DNA of 64,000 nucleotides from PMP191F sp047602185 (GTDB lineage Bacteria > Bacteroidota > Bacteroidia > Chitinophagales > Chitinophagaceae). The stretch spans positions 744,001 through 808,000 of the forward strand of contig JASGHY010000001.1 of the NCBI GenBank assembly GCA_047602185.1. Reading direction: 5' to 3'. Shown here piece by piece: positions 25,442 through 35,076 of this stretch (its first letter is position 1; every line of letters starts with the position of its first letter). The notes below the pieces were generated by a model. The model searched no databases and had not been told where the DNA came from. It saw only the letters and a program-made list of their open reading frames with translations. Both the position numbers and the translations under genes were made by a program.

Positions 25442-27838
25442 ATGATGTCCGGCCTCTGTGTATTGTTCTTGCAAATACTTGTTTGTAAAGTATCAGCTCA
25501 GCAATCGGGGACGGCAGGCTTTCTGACTTCCGGACTTTCCGACTCCCGGACTACCTACTACCGCGCCGATCAGCAGATCTCTTTCAAATGGCGTTTCGGG
25601 TATAGTGAATTTCCTTTCCCGGAAGAATCGGCCGCTGCAAGAGAAGATGCATTGCGCGGAAAGTTTGGATGGTATGATGGCGCCTTATGGTCTGCTGCCT
25701 ATAAAGGTTGGGATAGTTCAACGATCCACGGCGTACAGTTGCTTTTCCGTGGCGGATCACCTTATGCACGTGAAGTGAAATGTACCAGTGAAATTGTTCC
25801 TTATGCTACTGCTGGTACACCGGTGTCTTTTCTTTTACCATTCCAGTACACAATAGGATCTGAAGAAGATCTTGCTTTTTCATTCCGCATAAAAGGAGCC
25901 ACAGAAGAAACTATTGTCTGCAAACTACGTCCTGAAGCTGTTACAGCTTTTACAGGAGGCTTGTTCAAAATAAATTTCATTACACTCAAAGTAACTACAC
26001 CTGCCGGACCCAAACCATTGGTGTCTGTAGCGGGTATGATGCATATCAGGGTATATGCTCCCATGTTGTTATATGGCGACAGGATGGAGTTTGTTTTTAG
26101 TTCTGTTACGCATCACATGGATGTTGAATCTTCACTGGTCATCGGTTCTGTGTACAAAGACCTGTCTCACACCGACCCGTATACAATTGCTGCAAATATT
26201 AATCTTCCTGCAGATTCCATTACTGCCGCTGCGCAACGTCACGATGCACGTTTGCGCGAATGGCAACAGTCAACAGCACAGATCTCCAAAACATTACTGC
26301 AAAAAGGAAAGGTAGAAGTATTTTGTAACGGGCCGGTTCAGCAACGCGACAGGGGAGAGCTGCGTGTAACGGCTTATTCCGGCAACCCGGTAAAGGATTT
26401 TCAATACGGCGCCCCTTCGGGCCAGATGAAAGAGATGGCACAGGCAGTTACAGCTGCATTGGGCAAACGCTTTTCGCTCTTCCGTTATCAGCATCATTAT
26501 CTGCCATGGAAAATGGATAACCCAGCAGAGCTGGATCCAACACAGATCATTTATTTAAAAGAATGGCTGGAAGCGGCGGGCAGTAGCGCTGATTCTGTAC
26601 TGCTCGATCTGCAGCTTTCACCCATTGTAAAATTATACAGGCAATACAGCCAGGCTGGAACACTGCCATTACCGGCAGCAGGTATTCCGGGTGCAGAGTG
26701 GGAAAAGATCCGCCAGGGTTATCTCACTACCATACGATATGCTAAGAAGATCTGTCCATCGCTCAGGATCATCCAGATGCCTTATGAACTGGATAATATG
26801 TCCGGTACAGAAGTACATGCAGACGCACATTACCAGTTCTTTAAATGCCTGTACGAAGCTGTAGCCACATTCAATGAACAGCAGCCTGCCACAGACCAGT
26901 TAAAGATCGCAGGACTAGGAAGCAATAATCCCAATAGCCGTTGGGCATTTATAGAAGGCTTTTTACGTCGCTACAGTAAAGATGCTGCTGCAACAAAAAG
27001 ACTGGACTATATTACCTGGCATACTTATCTCTTTCCCGGCAATTATCCTGCAATGATCACGGGAGTAGCCGATAGCCTGCATAGTTTGCTGAAAACATAC
27101 GGCCTTGATCCCAATCTGCCGGTAATTGTGGACGAAATGGGACTTGCAGAACCTTCCACTATTGAAGACCTCAGTGATCTGAATGGCGCCATGAAAAAAG
27201 AAGCTGCGATGGCGGCTTTTACTACGGCATTACAACTGTATTATGAAAAAGAGCAACATCCCTGGTTGCCCATCAGCGGTGCAGGATGGCATTTTGCATT
27301 GCTGACATATGGAAAGCAGAATATACTCTCTACTTATGCAAAGGGCCTTGTATTGCGTAACAAATTGGGTGATGTTACCATTCCCGCAAAGACAACGCCT
27401 GTAGATTCGCAAGGCTATGGCCTGCATGCGATCGCTACCAGGGAAGATAATAAGATCAGTATCCTGCTGTTCTGTACATCACCTTCTATCTTTTACACGA
27501 ATGCGGCACCATTGCAGTATCCCGGTATAGACCTGGTATTAAAAGACCTGCCGGCCAATTTCAGGAATGCAAAACTGAAGATTACCCAATGGTACACTTC
27601 GCCAGACGATAAAGCAGTACAGAGAATTCTGTCACAGGATAAATATCAAACCTTACCATTAACACGTGGAGGTGATCGCTACGAAAAAGATTTCTCTGCT
27701 GACGAAATAAAACAATTGAATGCGATCGGTAACCAGTCCGGCGTAATGATGTCCGGGAAAAACTCACTGAACTTATCTGTTGGTATTGGTACTTATGGAA
27801 TGCGTTTGATACAAATAGAACCTGCACCCGGAGAATGA
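25442..27838 (+). CDS. Secreted GH39-like (clan GH-A type) putative glycoside hydrolase
   Basis: 798 residues from the ATG at 25442, chosen because it gives a signal peptide (MMSGLCVLFLQILVCKVSAQ) and lies four bases after the symporter stop; an in-frame ATG at 25400 would overlap that gene. The N-terminal 270 residues are beta-rich. The middle is a TIM-barrel type domain: IQMPYELDN places Glu449 as likely acid/base, IAGLGSNNPNSRWAFIEGFL and LDYITWHTY follow, and PVIVDEMGLAEP gives Glu565 as likely nucleophile. The C-terminal part is a beta domain. This pattern resembles GH39 beta-xylosidase or iduronidase-type enzymes, but the family is not certain. It acts outside the inner membrane. Confidence 0.75.
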   Translation: MMSGLCVLFLQILVCKVSAQQSGTAGFLTSGLSDSRTTYYRADQQISFKWRFGYSEFPFPEESAAAREDALRGKFGWYDGALWSAAYKGWDSSTIHGVQLLFRGGSPYAREVKCTSEIVPYATAGTPVSFLLPFQYTIGSEEDLAFSFRIKGATEETIVCKLRPEAVTAFTGGLFKINFITLKVTTPAGPKPLVSVAGMMHIRVYAPMLLYGDRMEFVFSSVTHHMDVESSLVIGSVYKDLSHTDPYTIAANINLPADSITAAAQRHDARLREWQQSTAQISKTLLQKGKVEVFCNGPVQQRDRGELRVTAYSGNPVKDFQYGAPSGQMKEMAQAVTAALGKRFSLFRYQHHYLPWKMDNPAELDPTQIIYLKEWLEAAGSSADSVLLDLQLSPIVKLYRQYSQAGTLPLPAAGIPGAEWEKIRQGYLTTIRYAKKICPSLRIIQMPYELDNMSGTEVHADAHYQFFKCLYEAVATFNEQQPATDQLKIAGLGSNNPNSRWAFIEGFLRRYSKDAAATKRLDYITWHTYLFPGNYPAMITGVADSLHSLLKTYGLDPNLPVIVDEMGLAEPSTIEDLSDLNGAMKKEAAMAAFTTALQLYYEKEQHPWLPISGAGWHFALLTYGKQNILSTYAKGLVLRNKLGDVTIPAKTTPVDSQGYGLHAIATREDNKISILLFCTSPSIFYTNAAPLQYPGIDLVLKDLPANFRNAKLKITQWYTSPDDKAVQRILSQDKYQTLPLTRGGDRYEKDFSADEIKQLNAIGNQSGVMMSGKNSLNLSVGIGTYGMRLIQIEPAPGE

Positions 27839-30786
27839 CCCTAAATGAAAACGATATGCTATTGCTGAAGAATGTACGATACAATGTTATACTGTTTATG
27901 GCCGGCCTGTTGCTGTTTTCTGTGAAAGGCTGGGCACAGAATATTATTGAGAATAAATTCTACTCTGTACAGGTCGCGCCCGGTTTTCAGCAATCACCTG
28001 CTTTTATTGTAACACAGAAGGCGGGCAAAATAAAAAGGACCATTCAGCCAAAACTGCAACTGGTCTTTACGGCTGAGCAACTGCAGTTAACAGGCGCTGC
28101 CATGGATGGACAACCCGGTGTGGTAGCATGGAAAACCGGTAAAGGCACTACACAGGATATCAGTACGCTGGGCAGCATTGACCTGCTGGCAGAATCTTAT
28201 GTGGTAAAGAACAATCAACTAATCTTCTCTTTTAAAGAACAACCGGCAGCTAAAGTTTCTCTTGTTATAAAATTTGTAACGGATCAGCAGGCGCCTGTAT
28301 TTGAAACTGGCCTGGAAGCAAAACAGGCCGGGCAATTCTCTGTAGGATTTACCGGTATGCCACAGGTAGATTCGTCAGACCTCGATTTTGTGTACCAACC
28401 GCTGACCTGGAGCTGGAAAAGATTTCCCAGTCACTTCGCCTTGACAGAAGAAGCCTATGCTAATACAGCAGCTGTATTCACCAATCATCATGGATATACG
28501 GAAGGATTGGCTGTTTCCTTGTCCGACATTCCATACCGCTATGCGCTGGCTGCCCAATGGAACAATGCAGGAAAGGCAGATAATAAATTCTGGTCTGTAT
28601 TTCCGGCAGATGGGCCTAAGGCCAATAGTTTATTTGGTATGGCCGTACGCAGTCATGAAGGAAAGGCACAGCCGGCTATCTACGCACCATTGCCCGGTAC
28701 TGAAAAGGCGAAGCTGAACGCTGGTGACAAATTTCATATTGCGTTGGTATATGTGTTGCATCCCGGTAACTGGCAGCAGGGCACTTCTTATCTTTTATCA
28801 TCGGTTTTTCATTATCGTTCCGAAAGACAGAATGCAACAGTATCCCTGAACCAGGCCCTGGATAATATGCTTGACTTTGCGATGAATGATGTGTACAGCG
28901 GATGGAATGAAACGCTGAAGGCTTCCAATTACCAGTTTGATGTGCCGGGCACTGTAAAAAATGTTTCGGCATTGCATTCGTTGAGTCTTGCAATGATCAC
29001 CGGTAATGATGAGATTCTGCGTCGCAGGGCTCTTCCTATGATTGAATATGTAATGAGTCGTGAGAAATATCTTTATTCTACCAGCGATACACCGGGACAG
29101 GCTCAGGCTCCTTCTCATTTATTGAAAGGTCCCTGCGTAGACATCGGCGAACTGGTAGCGCTGAATGAACTGACAAACGGCTATACGCCCGCTTTTTCGC
29201 AGGAAGCAAACCGGCTTTTTGGACAAAGCAGGCAGTTGAACATGAACACGCAGACAGGTGGCGGTAGCTGGCAGGACTATCTTGCCCGGTACAGGTTGTA
29301 CCGGAATGCAGATGATCTGCAAAAGGCTGTTGAAGGAGCTAAACAATATTTACAGGAAGTGTACTATCGTTATTCGCATAACTTCTTTGATTCACCGGGG
29401 TTAAGAGATAAGGGCGCAGGATTTACAACCGATTATGGTTACCGCGTGTACGACCTGTTTGAATTGTTTGAAGAAACAAAAGATACATTGTATCTGAATG
29501 CCGCATTAACTGGTGCAAAACAATTCCTGTTATGGACAAGAAGTAATCCTGCACCACCTGTCGGTAATATTACTGTGAATAAGAATGGTGAAGTAAAGGG
29601 CATCTTTCCCGGCCGCAGGGCCAGTGCTTTGGAAGGATCGCCTTTTGTACCAATGGATGTGATCTCACATGTGCCGGAAACAACAGTACCTGCCTGGCAA
29701 ACCTCTTTAAATGGATTGGTACCTGAAGCGCCCAATACTTATGCCTTTGGGCCGGTGATGCTTGCACATCATGCAGCATGGTTGTTACGACTGGCGCATT
29801 ACACAGGAGATAGCCTGTTGCGTGCTGCTGCTTATAATGCCATCGTTGGACGCTATGCCAATTTCCCGGGATATTATTTTACTTCCCTGCACACGGATGT
29901 TTACCAGCGGGCAGACTATCCTATGCACCCTTTCTATGATGTAAAGTACAATGCCATTTTTTATAACCATGTATGGCCTCATCTTGCTTTATTGACCGAC
30001 TTCCTGGTGTCAGATTTCTATTATCGTTCCAAAGGAAAGATCAATTTCCCGGGCACCTACGCACCGGGCTATGCCTTCCTCACCAGCCAGGTATATGGCG
30101 CTAAAAAAGGAACGGTAATGGGTAATAATAATGTACAGCTTTGGATGCCAACGCATGCTTTGAAGTCAGACGGTATTGCTTTTAATTACCTGGTGGGGCA
30201 TAATGAACAGGATGTGTTCATTGCCTTTGCCAATACTTCCGATAAAACAGTTACAGAGCATATCAGTCTTAATAAAGAAGTAGTGCCCTTTGACGGCAAT
30301 AAACTATACGCCACCATTGAATACAATAACAATGGCAAGACAAAGAACGGCAGTATAAAAAATGGTATGCTGACTATAATACTGCCTGCGGGTGGACTTA
30401 CCTGCATACGGATCAAAGGCATTTATACCGCTAAGAAAGAATCTATTACGCCGATGGCTGGCAAGATCAGTGAAAACAGGTTCCTGCGTTATGCCGCAAA
30501 GGAGGATAGCAGCGCTACAACAACAGCTATGATCATTCAGTCCAATGCGAGCCTGGCTGTGTTCTATGCTTACTGCAACAAGACAGAAAAAGACTGGAAA
30601 CAATGCAGCCTGCGTTACCGGGTCAATAACAGTGAACAATGGTCAACCATTACAGATACGGCCTATCCTTTTGAATTTGACCTTACACTTGCTGCGCCCC
30701 GCGATGTTATTGCTTTTGAGATAACTGCTGTCAGGCAGGATGGCAGTCAACTGAATTTTCCTGTACAAACGATCAACAATAAATAG
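27835..30786 (+). CDS. Secreted 983-residue protein with alpha/alpha-toroid-like core, unclassified
   Basis: The start overlaps the preceding stop by four bases (ATGA), which implies coupled translation; an ATG at 27856 (MLLLKNV) is an alternative. A signal peptide ends near KGWAQ. Residues 35-320 are beta-rich (FYSVQVAPGFQQSPAFIV). From about residue 330 to 720 the pattern is helical hairpins with aromatic and Gly residues (LDNMLDFAMNDVYSGWNE, LVALNELTNGYTP, YNHVWPHLALLTDFLVSDFYY), as in alpha/alpha-toroid lyases and hydrolases. The end is again beta-rich. I cannot assign a CAZy family. The context suggests a polysaccharide lyase or hydrolase. Confidence 0.8.
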   Translation: MTLNENDMLLLKNVRYNVILFMAGLLLFSVKGWAQNIIENKFYSVQVAPGFQQSPAFIVTQKAGKIKRTIQPKLQLVFTAEQLQLTGAAMDGQPGVVAWKTGKGTTQDISTLGSIDLLAESYVVKNNQLIFSFKEQPAAKVSLVIKFVTDQQAPVFETGLEAKQAGQFSVGFTGMPQVDSSDLDFVYQPLTWSWKRFPSHFALTEEAYANTAAVFTNHHGYTEGLAVSLSDIPYRYALAAQWNNAGKADNKFWSVFPADGPKANSLFGMAVRSHEGKAQPAIYAPLPGTEKAKLNAGDKFHIALVYVLHPGNWQQGTSYLLSSVFHYRSERQNATVSLNQALDNMLDFAMNDVYSGWNETLKASNYQFDVPGTVKNVSALHSLSLAMITGNDEILRRRALPMIEYVMSREKYLYSTSDTPGQAQAPSHLLKGPCVDIGELVALNELTNGYTPAFSQEANRLFGQSRQLNMNTQTGGGSWQDYLARYRLYRNADDLQKAVEGAKQYLQEVYYRYSHNFFDSPGLRDKGAGFTTDYGYRVYDLFELFEETKDTLYLNAALTGAKQFLLWTRSNPAPPVGNITVNKNGEVKGIFPGRRASALEGSPFVPMDVISHVPETTVPAWQTSLNGLVPEAPNTYAFGPVMLAHHAAWLLRLAHYTGDSLLRAAAYNAIVGRYANFPGYYFTSLHTDVYQRADYPMHPFYDVKYNAIFYNHVWPHLALLTDFLVSDFYYRSKGKINFPGTYAPGYAFLTSQVYGAKKGTVMGNNNVQLWMPTHALKSDGIAFNYLVGHNEQDVFIAFANTSDKTVTEHISLNKEVVPFDGNKLYATIEYNNNGKTKNGSIKNGMLTIILPAGGLTCIRIKGIYTAKKESITPMAGKISENRFLRYAAKEDSSATTTAMIIQSNASLAVFYAYCNKTEKDWKQCSLRYRVNNSEQWSTITDTAYPFEFDLTLAAPRDVIAFEITAVRQDGSQLNFPVQTINNK

Positions 30787-30789
30787 ACT

Positions 30790-32697
30790 ATGCTAAGAGG
30801 ATGGAGTAAGGCCCTGACAAGTGGATGGATGCTGGCTGTGCTGGTATGTTTATCAGGCTGCTCTGCACAAAAGAAAACAACAGGTGCAGATAAGAAAAAA
30901 CAATTTTCAATATTAGGTCTTGGTGATTCCATTACTGAAGGAAGTTCTGAATTCTTTTCCTACCTGTTCCCGCTGGACTCCATGCTGAAACAGGCAGGTT
31001 ACCAGCCACGTTTTATAGGAACACGTCGCTCCGTATTGAATGGAGATACATTGTATCATTCAGGTTTTGGCGGTAAAACAGCTGAATACCTTGCAGCACA
31101 TGTTGACAGCATTTATACTGTTTGCCCGGCTGATATTGTGCTGCTGCATTCCGGTCACAATCATTTCCGGGAAGAGAAACCGGTACCGGGCATTCTGCAG
31201 GCACAACTCACCATCATACAAACGATTAAAAAGATCAATCCTGCAGTAAAGATCTTTGTAGCAGGCGTTATCACCAGTGGCAAGCTACCTAAATACGAAT
31301 ACATTCCGGAGTTGAATATCGCTATCCAGAAAATGGTAGATTCCTTCAATGATCCGCATGTTGTATTTGTTGATCAATCCAAGCAATGGAACTGGGCTGA
31401 CTATACCATACAGGACAAAGTGCATCCCAACCGTACAGGAGCGCAGGTGATCGCTGCCAACTGGTTTAAGGCCATGACACCCTTGTTGCCCGCAGTGCCA
31501 GGAATAACAGCTATACAGACTGATTCATTGCTGCCTGCCAGGGAGTTTTCAATGCGTGGTGGATTGCCCAACTTCTTTGCTAAAATAAAAGAAGGCAAGC
31601 CTGTAAAGATCGCTTTCCTGGGAGGAAGTATTACAAGAGCAGGCGGTGGCTATCGTGACCAGGTTATGCAGTGGTTTAAAAAACAATATCCTTCAAACCG
31701 GTTTGAAGAGATCATGGCGGCTGTCAGCGGTACAGGTTCTGATTTTGGAGCCTGCAGGGTACAGCAGCACGTAATCGATCATAAACCCGATCTTGTATTT
31801 GTTGAGTTTGCTGTGAACGACAACCGCTGGCGTATGCAGTTTGTCCGTGAAACGATGGAAGGCATTGTAAGACAGGTATGGAAAGCCAATGCAAACACTG
31901 AGATCTGTTTTATCTATACTTTCTCTGCCGAGAATCTGCCGCAGCTTCAGAAAAATATTTTCCCTGCTTCAGTATCTGCTATGGAGACACTGGCAGCGTA
32001 TTATAATATTCCATCTATTCACATGGGACTCGCGGCTGTTGATGAAATAACAAAGGGTAAATTATTAATATCCGGTAAAAGAGATGAGCAAACGGCTGTA
32101 CCATTATTTTCAATTGATGGAGTACATCCCTTACCGGAAACCGGTCATAAGATCTATACAGATGTATTGATCAGGAACCTCTTGCTGTTGAAGGATAATA
32201 CAGTTACAATTAAGCATGTGTTACCGTCCATGCTTGAAAAGCAGGCCTGGGTCAGTGCCGGCATGATCAGTCCGGGTAAGGACGTACAGTTTACCGGCAA
32301 CTGGGGAACCACTGATTCTGTAACCAAAGGCAGGGAATATTACCAGTTGCTCCCACAGGTATACGCTACCGCTTCAACTGATGCAAGTGTGAAAGTACAA
32401 TTTAAAGGCACGCGTTTTGGGCTGGCTGATATTATGGGGCCGGGTACAGCAGCTATTGAGATTTCCATCGATAATCAGCCTCCAAAAGTGATAAATCGTT
32501 TTGATGCCTTCTGTACGTATTACAGGCTCAATTATTTTATCCTGTCAAACCTGCCGGAAGGAAAGCATACGGCTACTATCAGGCTGGCACCGGCACAATT
32601 GGATAAGGCCGCGATCCTGAAAACACGCAATGTGGAGGTGAAAGACTGGAGCCCTTATGAACCCAGGGTAATGTATGTTGGGGCCGTATTGTATTGA
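30790..32697 (+). CDS. Lipoprotein with two SGNH/GDSL hydrolase domains
   Basis: 635 residues with lipobox LSGC (Cys24). Domain one (about 38-235) has GLGDSITEG with Ser47 as likely nucleophile, HSGHNHF as block III, and DKVHPNRTG as the Asp-x2-His block V. Domain two (about 260-460) has FLGGSITRAGG, VSGTGSDFG, VEFAVND and SIDGVHPLPETGH, a second complete set. The C-terminal 170 residues are beta-rich (VKVQFKGTRFGLADIMG), probably a carbohydrate-binding module. Two complete but different SGNH domains in one chain suggest two ester cleavages, for example acetyl removal at different positions. It starts three bases after the preceding stop. Confidence 0.9.
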   Translation: MLRGWSKALTSGWMLAVLVCLSGCSAQKKTTGADKKKQFSILGLGDSITEGSSEFFSYLFPLDSMLKQAGYQPRFIGTRRSVLNGDTLYHSGFGGKTAEYLAAHVDSIYTVCPADIVLLHSGHNHFREEKPVPGILQAQLTIIQTIKKINPAVKIFVAGVITSGKLPKYEYIPELNIAIQKMVDSFNDPHVVFVDQSKQWNWADYTIQDKVHPNRTGAQVIAANWFKAMTPLLPAVPGITAIQTDSLLPAREFSMRGGLPNFFAKIKEGKPVKIAFLGGSITRAGGGYRDQVMQWFKKQYPSNRFEEIMAAVSGTGSDFGACRVQQHVIDHKPDLVFVEFAVNDNRWRMQFVRETMEGIVRQVWKANANTEICFIYTFSAENLPQLQKNIFPASVSAMETLAAYYNIPSIHMGLAAVDEITKGKLLISGKRDEQTAVPLFSIDGVHPLPETGHKIYTDVLIRNLLLLKDNTVTIKHVLPSMLEKQAWVSAGMISPGKDVQFTGNWGTTDSVTKGREYYQLLPQVYATASTDASVKVQFKGTRFGLADIMGPGTAAIEISIDNQPPKVINRFDAFCTYYRLNYFILSNLPEGKHTATIRLAPAQLDKAAILKTRNVEVKDWSPYEPRVMYVGAVLY

Positions 32698-32715
32698 GTA
32701 TCCTGAAGGCCTAAT

Positions 32716-33170
32716 GCTCTGCAAGACCTGACAGGTCGTGCAGAGGAAGAAAGAGGCTTTTAGTATTGTAAGCTGCTTTATCAGGTCAGACCTGTAAGGT
32801 CGATTGGTCTGCAAGACCTGACAGGTCGGGCAGGGAAAGAAGGAAACTTTTAGTATTGTAAGCTGCCTCATCAGATCAGAGACCTGTAAGGTCGATTGAT
32901 CTGCAAGACCTGACAGGTCAGGTAAAGGAAGAAAGGTGCTTTTAGTATTGTAAACTGCCTCATCAGATCAGACCTGTAAGGTCGATTGGTCTGCAAGACC
33001 TGACAGGTCGGGCATAGGGAGAAAGATGCTTTTAGTATTGTAAGCTGCCTCATCAGGTCAGACCTGTAAGGTCGATTGGTCAGCAAGACCTGACAGGTCA
33101 GGCAGAGGGAGAAAGGTGCTTTTTGTATTGTAAACTATCACATCAGATCAGACCTGTAAGGTCGATCGGT
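32716..33170. repeat. Five tandem 90-92 base units with paired GACCTG palindromes
   Basis: GACCTGACAGGTC starts at 32725, 32815, 32907, 32997 and 33087. Its partner GACCTGTAAGGTC starts at 32789, 32881, 32971, 33061 and 33151. Between them lies conserved TTTTAGTATTGTAA. The layout matches the palindrome pair of the 22856-23715 array (shared GATGCTTTTAG), without hairpin A. It fills the gap between the SGNH gene and the fucosidase gene. Confidence 0.88.
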
Positions 33171-33191
33171 ATTGACGATTAAAATGATTAT

Positions 33192-34583
33192 ATGAAATAT
33201 AAAGTTATTGCCAGGTACAGATTATTATTGTCATTGTTGTTGCTGTGTTGCAATGTATCTCCTCATGCACAAACCTATACTGCCGACTGGGCATCGCTGG
33301 ATGCAAGGCCGGTGCCTCAATGGTTTAAGGATGCCAAATTGGGCATCTTTATTCACTGGGGTGTTTATTCAGTTCCTGCATGGGCACCTGTAGGTAAAGA
33401 GTATGCTACCTATGCAAAGTATTCAGAATGGTACTGGAACAGGCTGGTAACAGATAGCTCTAAAGTAGGCAAGGCATTCAGGGCTTATCACAACAGTACT
33501 TATGGTCCTAATGTAAAATACCAGGATTTTGCTCCTCAGTTTAAAGCAGAATTATTTAACCCCGAGAAATGGGCCACTGTTTTTAAAGACGCAGGTGCAC
33601 AATACGTAGTACTCACTTCTAAACACCATGACGGTTTTACTTTATGGCCCAGCGCTAATTCCTGGAACTGGAATGCCGTGGATGTTGGCCCGCACCGCGA
33701 CCTTGCCGGTGACCTCACAGAAGCTGTAAAGGCAAAGGGGCTGCACATGGGTTTTTATTATTCGTTGTACGAATGGTTTAACCCCCTGTACAAAACTGAT
33801 GTCAAAAGATATGTATCCGAACACATGTTACCCCAGCTAAAAGACCTGGTAGTGCGTTATAAGCCAGATATCATCTGGCCTGATGGTGAGTGGGAATACC
33901 CCAGCGATACCTGGAAAAGCCAGGAGTTTCTTGCCTGGTTGTATAATGAAAGCCCGGTAAAGAACTCAGTAGTGGTAAATGATCGTTGGGGCAAAGAAAC
34001 AAGGAGCAAACACGGTGGCTATTATACCACGGAATATGATATCGTTCACAATGAAGATGCCAGCAATAAAAAGTTTGAACACCCCTGGGAAGAATGTCGT
34101 GGTATTGGTGGTTCATTTGGTTACAACAGGAATGAAAACCTGGAAGACTATGAAACCTCCGATGCGTTGGTCCGCATGCTGATCCAGAAAGTATCACGTG
34201 GTGGCAACCTGTTACTGGATATTGGCCCTGCTGCAGATGGAACCATTCCGGTGATCATGCAGCAACGACTGGCTGATCTGGGCGCCTGGTTGAAAATAAA
34301 CGGTGAAGCGATTTATGGCACTACTGCCGGACCACAAACCCCGGTTGTTGCAGTAACACAAAAAGGAAAAGACCTTTACCTCTTCTTTACTGCTGAGCAG
34401 AACAAACCTTTTTCTATCACTTTATCACATGCTCCGGCCAGTGTAACCTTATTAGGGTCAGATAAGAAGATCACTTCTTCCTTTAAGAATGGAAAACTTG
34501 TGATCAACCCCTTACCGATCTACCCCAATCTTCCCAATGGAGGATATGCGTGGGTGGTGAAATTAGAAAATGCCGTGTTATAA
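33192..34583 (+). CDS. GH29 alpha-L-fucosidase
   Basis: 463 residues with signal peptide ending near SPHAQ. The GH29 TIM-barrel signatures are clear: WFKDAKLGIFIHWGVYSVPAW, YVVLTSKHHDGFTLWPS, GLHMGFYYSLYEWF, and KPDIIWPDGEWEY, where Asp231 is the likely nucleophile. SRGGNLLLDIGPAADGTI is also typical. The chain is near the short end of the family and has only a small C-terminal beta domain. It releases alpha-linked L-fucose from glycans in the periplasm. It is the last gene of the utilisation locus and is separated from the others by the palindrome array. Confidence 0.95.
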   Translation: MKYKVIARYRLLLSLLLLCCNVSPHAQTYTADWASLDARPVPQWFKDAKLGIFIHWGVYSVPAWAPVGKEYATYAKYSEWYWNRLVTDSSKVGKAFRAYHNSTYGPNVKYQDFAPQFKAELFNPEKWATVFKDAGAQYVVLTSKHHDGFTLWPSANSWNWNAVDVGPHRDLAGDLTEAVKAKGLHMGFYYSLYEWFNPLYKTDVKRYVSEHMLPQLKDLVVRYKPDIIWPDGEWEYPSDTWKSQEFLAWLYNESPVKNSVVVNDRWGKETRSKHGGYYTTEYDIVHNEDASNKKFEHPWEECRGIGGSFGYNRNENLEDYETSDALVRMLIQKVSRGGNLLLDIGPAADGTIPVIMQQRLADLGAWLKINGEAIYGTTAGPQTPVVAVTQKGKDLYLFFTAEQNKPFSITLSHAPASVTLLGSDKKITSSFKNGKLVINPLPIYPNLPNGGYAWVVKLENAVL

Positions 34584-34595
34584 GATAAGGCGGGA

Positions 34596-34905
34596 GGGAA
34601 TACAGGAATTGGGTATTAGGTGAAATACAGGGGTGATAAGTTGAGAGGTTGACAAGGGAGGGAATGTCGAATGTAAAATTCCGAATGTCGAATATCGAAG
34701 GGAAAACCGAAAGAAAGTTGGCAGTTGGCAATTTACAGTTGTTCTAATCTCAAATCCAGTATCCGGCATCTTGTATCCAATCACAAAATCTCTACATTCC
34801 AAAATCAGAAATCTTTGAGGCCTGTATTCCCATTCACTATTCACCATTGACTATTCACTGATTTCAACCACTCACGACTGACGATTCACGACTCACCACG
34901 TCTCA
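34596..34905. repeat. Intergenic word-repeat DNA with copy 2 of the 114-base core
   Basis: No gene lies in 34584-35076. The stretch 34700-34813 equals 6751-6864 except for two bases. The upstream part (GGGTATTAGG, GGTGATAAG) and the downstream part (ACTCACGACTGACGATTCAC) also match the inverted copy near 57142-57390. A lone TACTTTTG at 35050-35057 could be a -7 box for the next gene, but I see no good -33 partner. Confidence 0.8.
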
Positions 34906-35076
34906 CGATTACCGTCTGCCGTCTGCCGACTCACTCACAAAATTCAGAAATAAAAAAAGTTGCAAGCTAATCACCGCTGCTGAAGGGAGCTAGTCCCATA
35001 ATCATCCCGGCGGATGACGTTTATCATATGGTGCCTGTTGTTGCCAGAATACTTTTGGGTTCCAAAATGAAGTTTT

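Noticed and set aside
32716..33170. CRISPR array
   Set aside because: Units are about 90 bases and nearly identical throughout, with no unique spacers, and the conserved parts are palindrome pairs. No cas gene is present.
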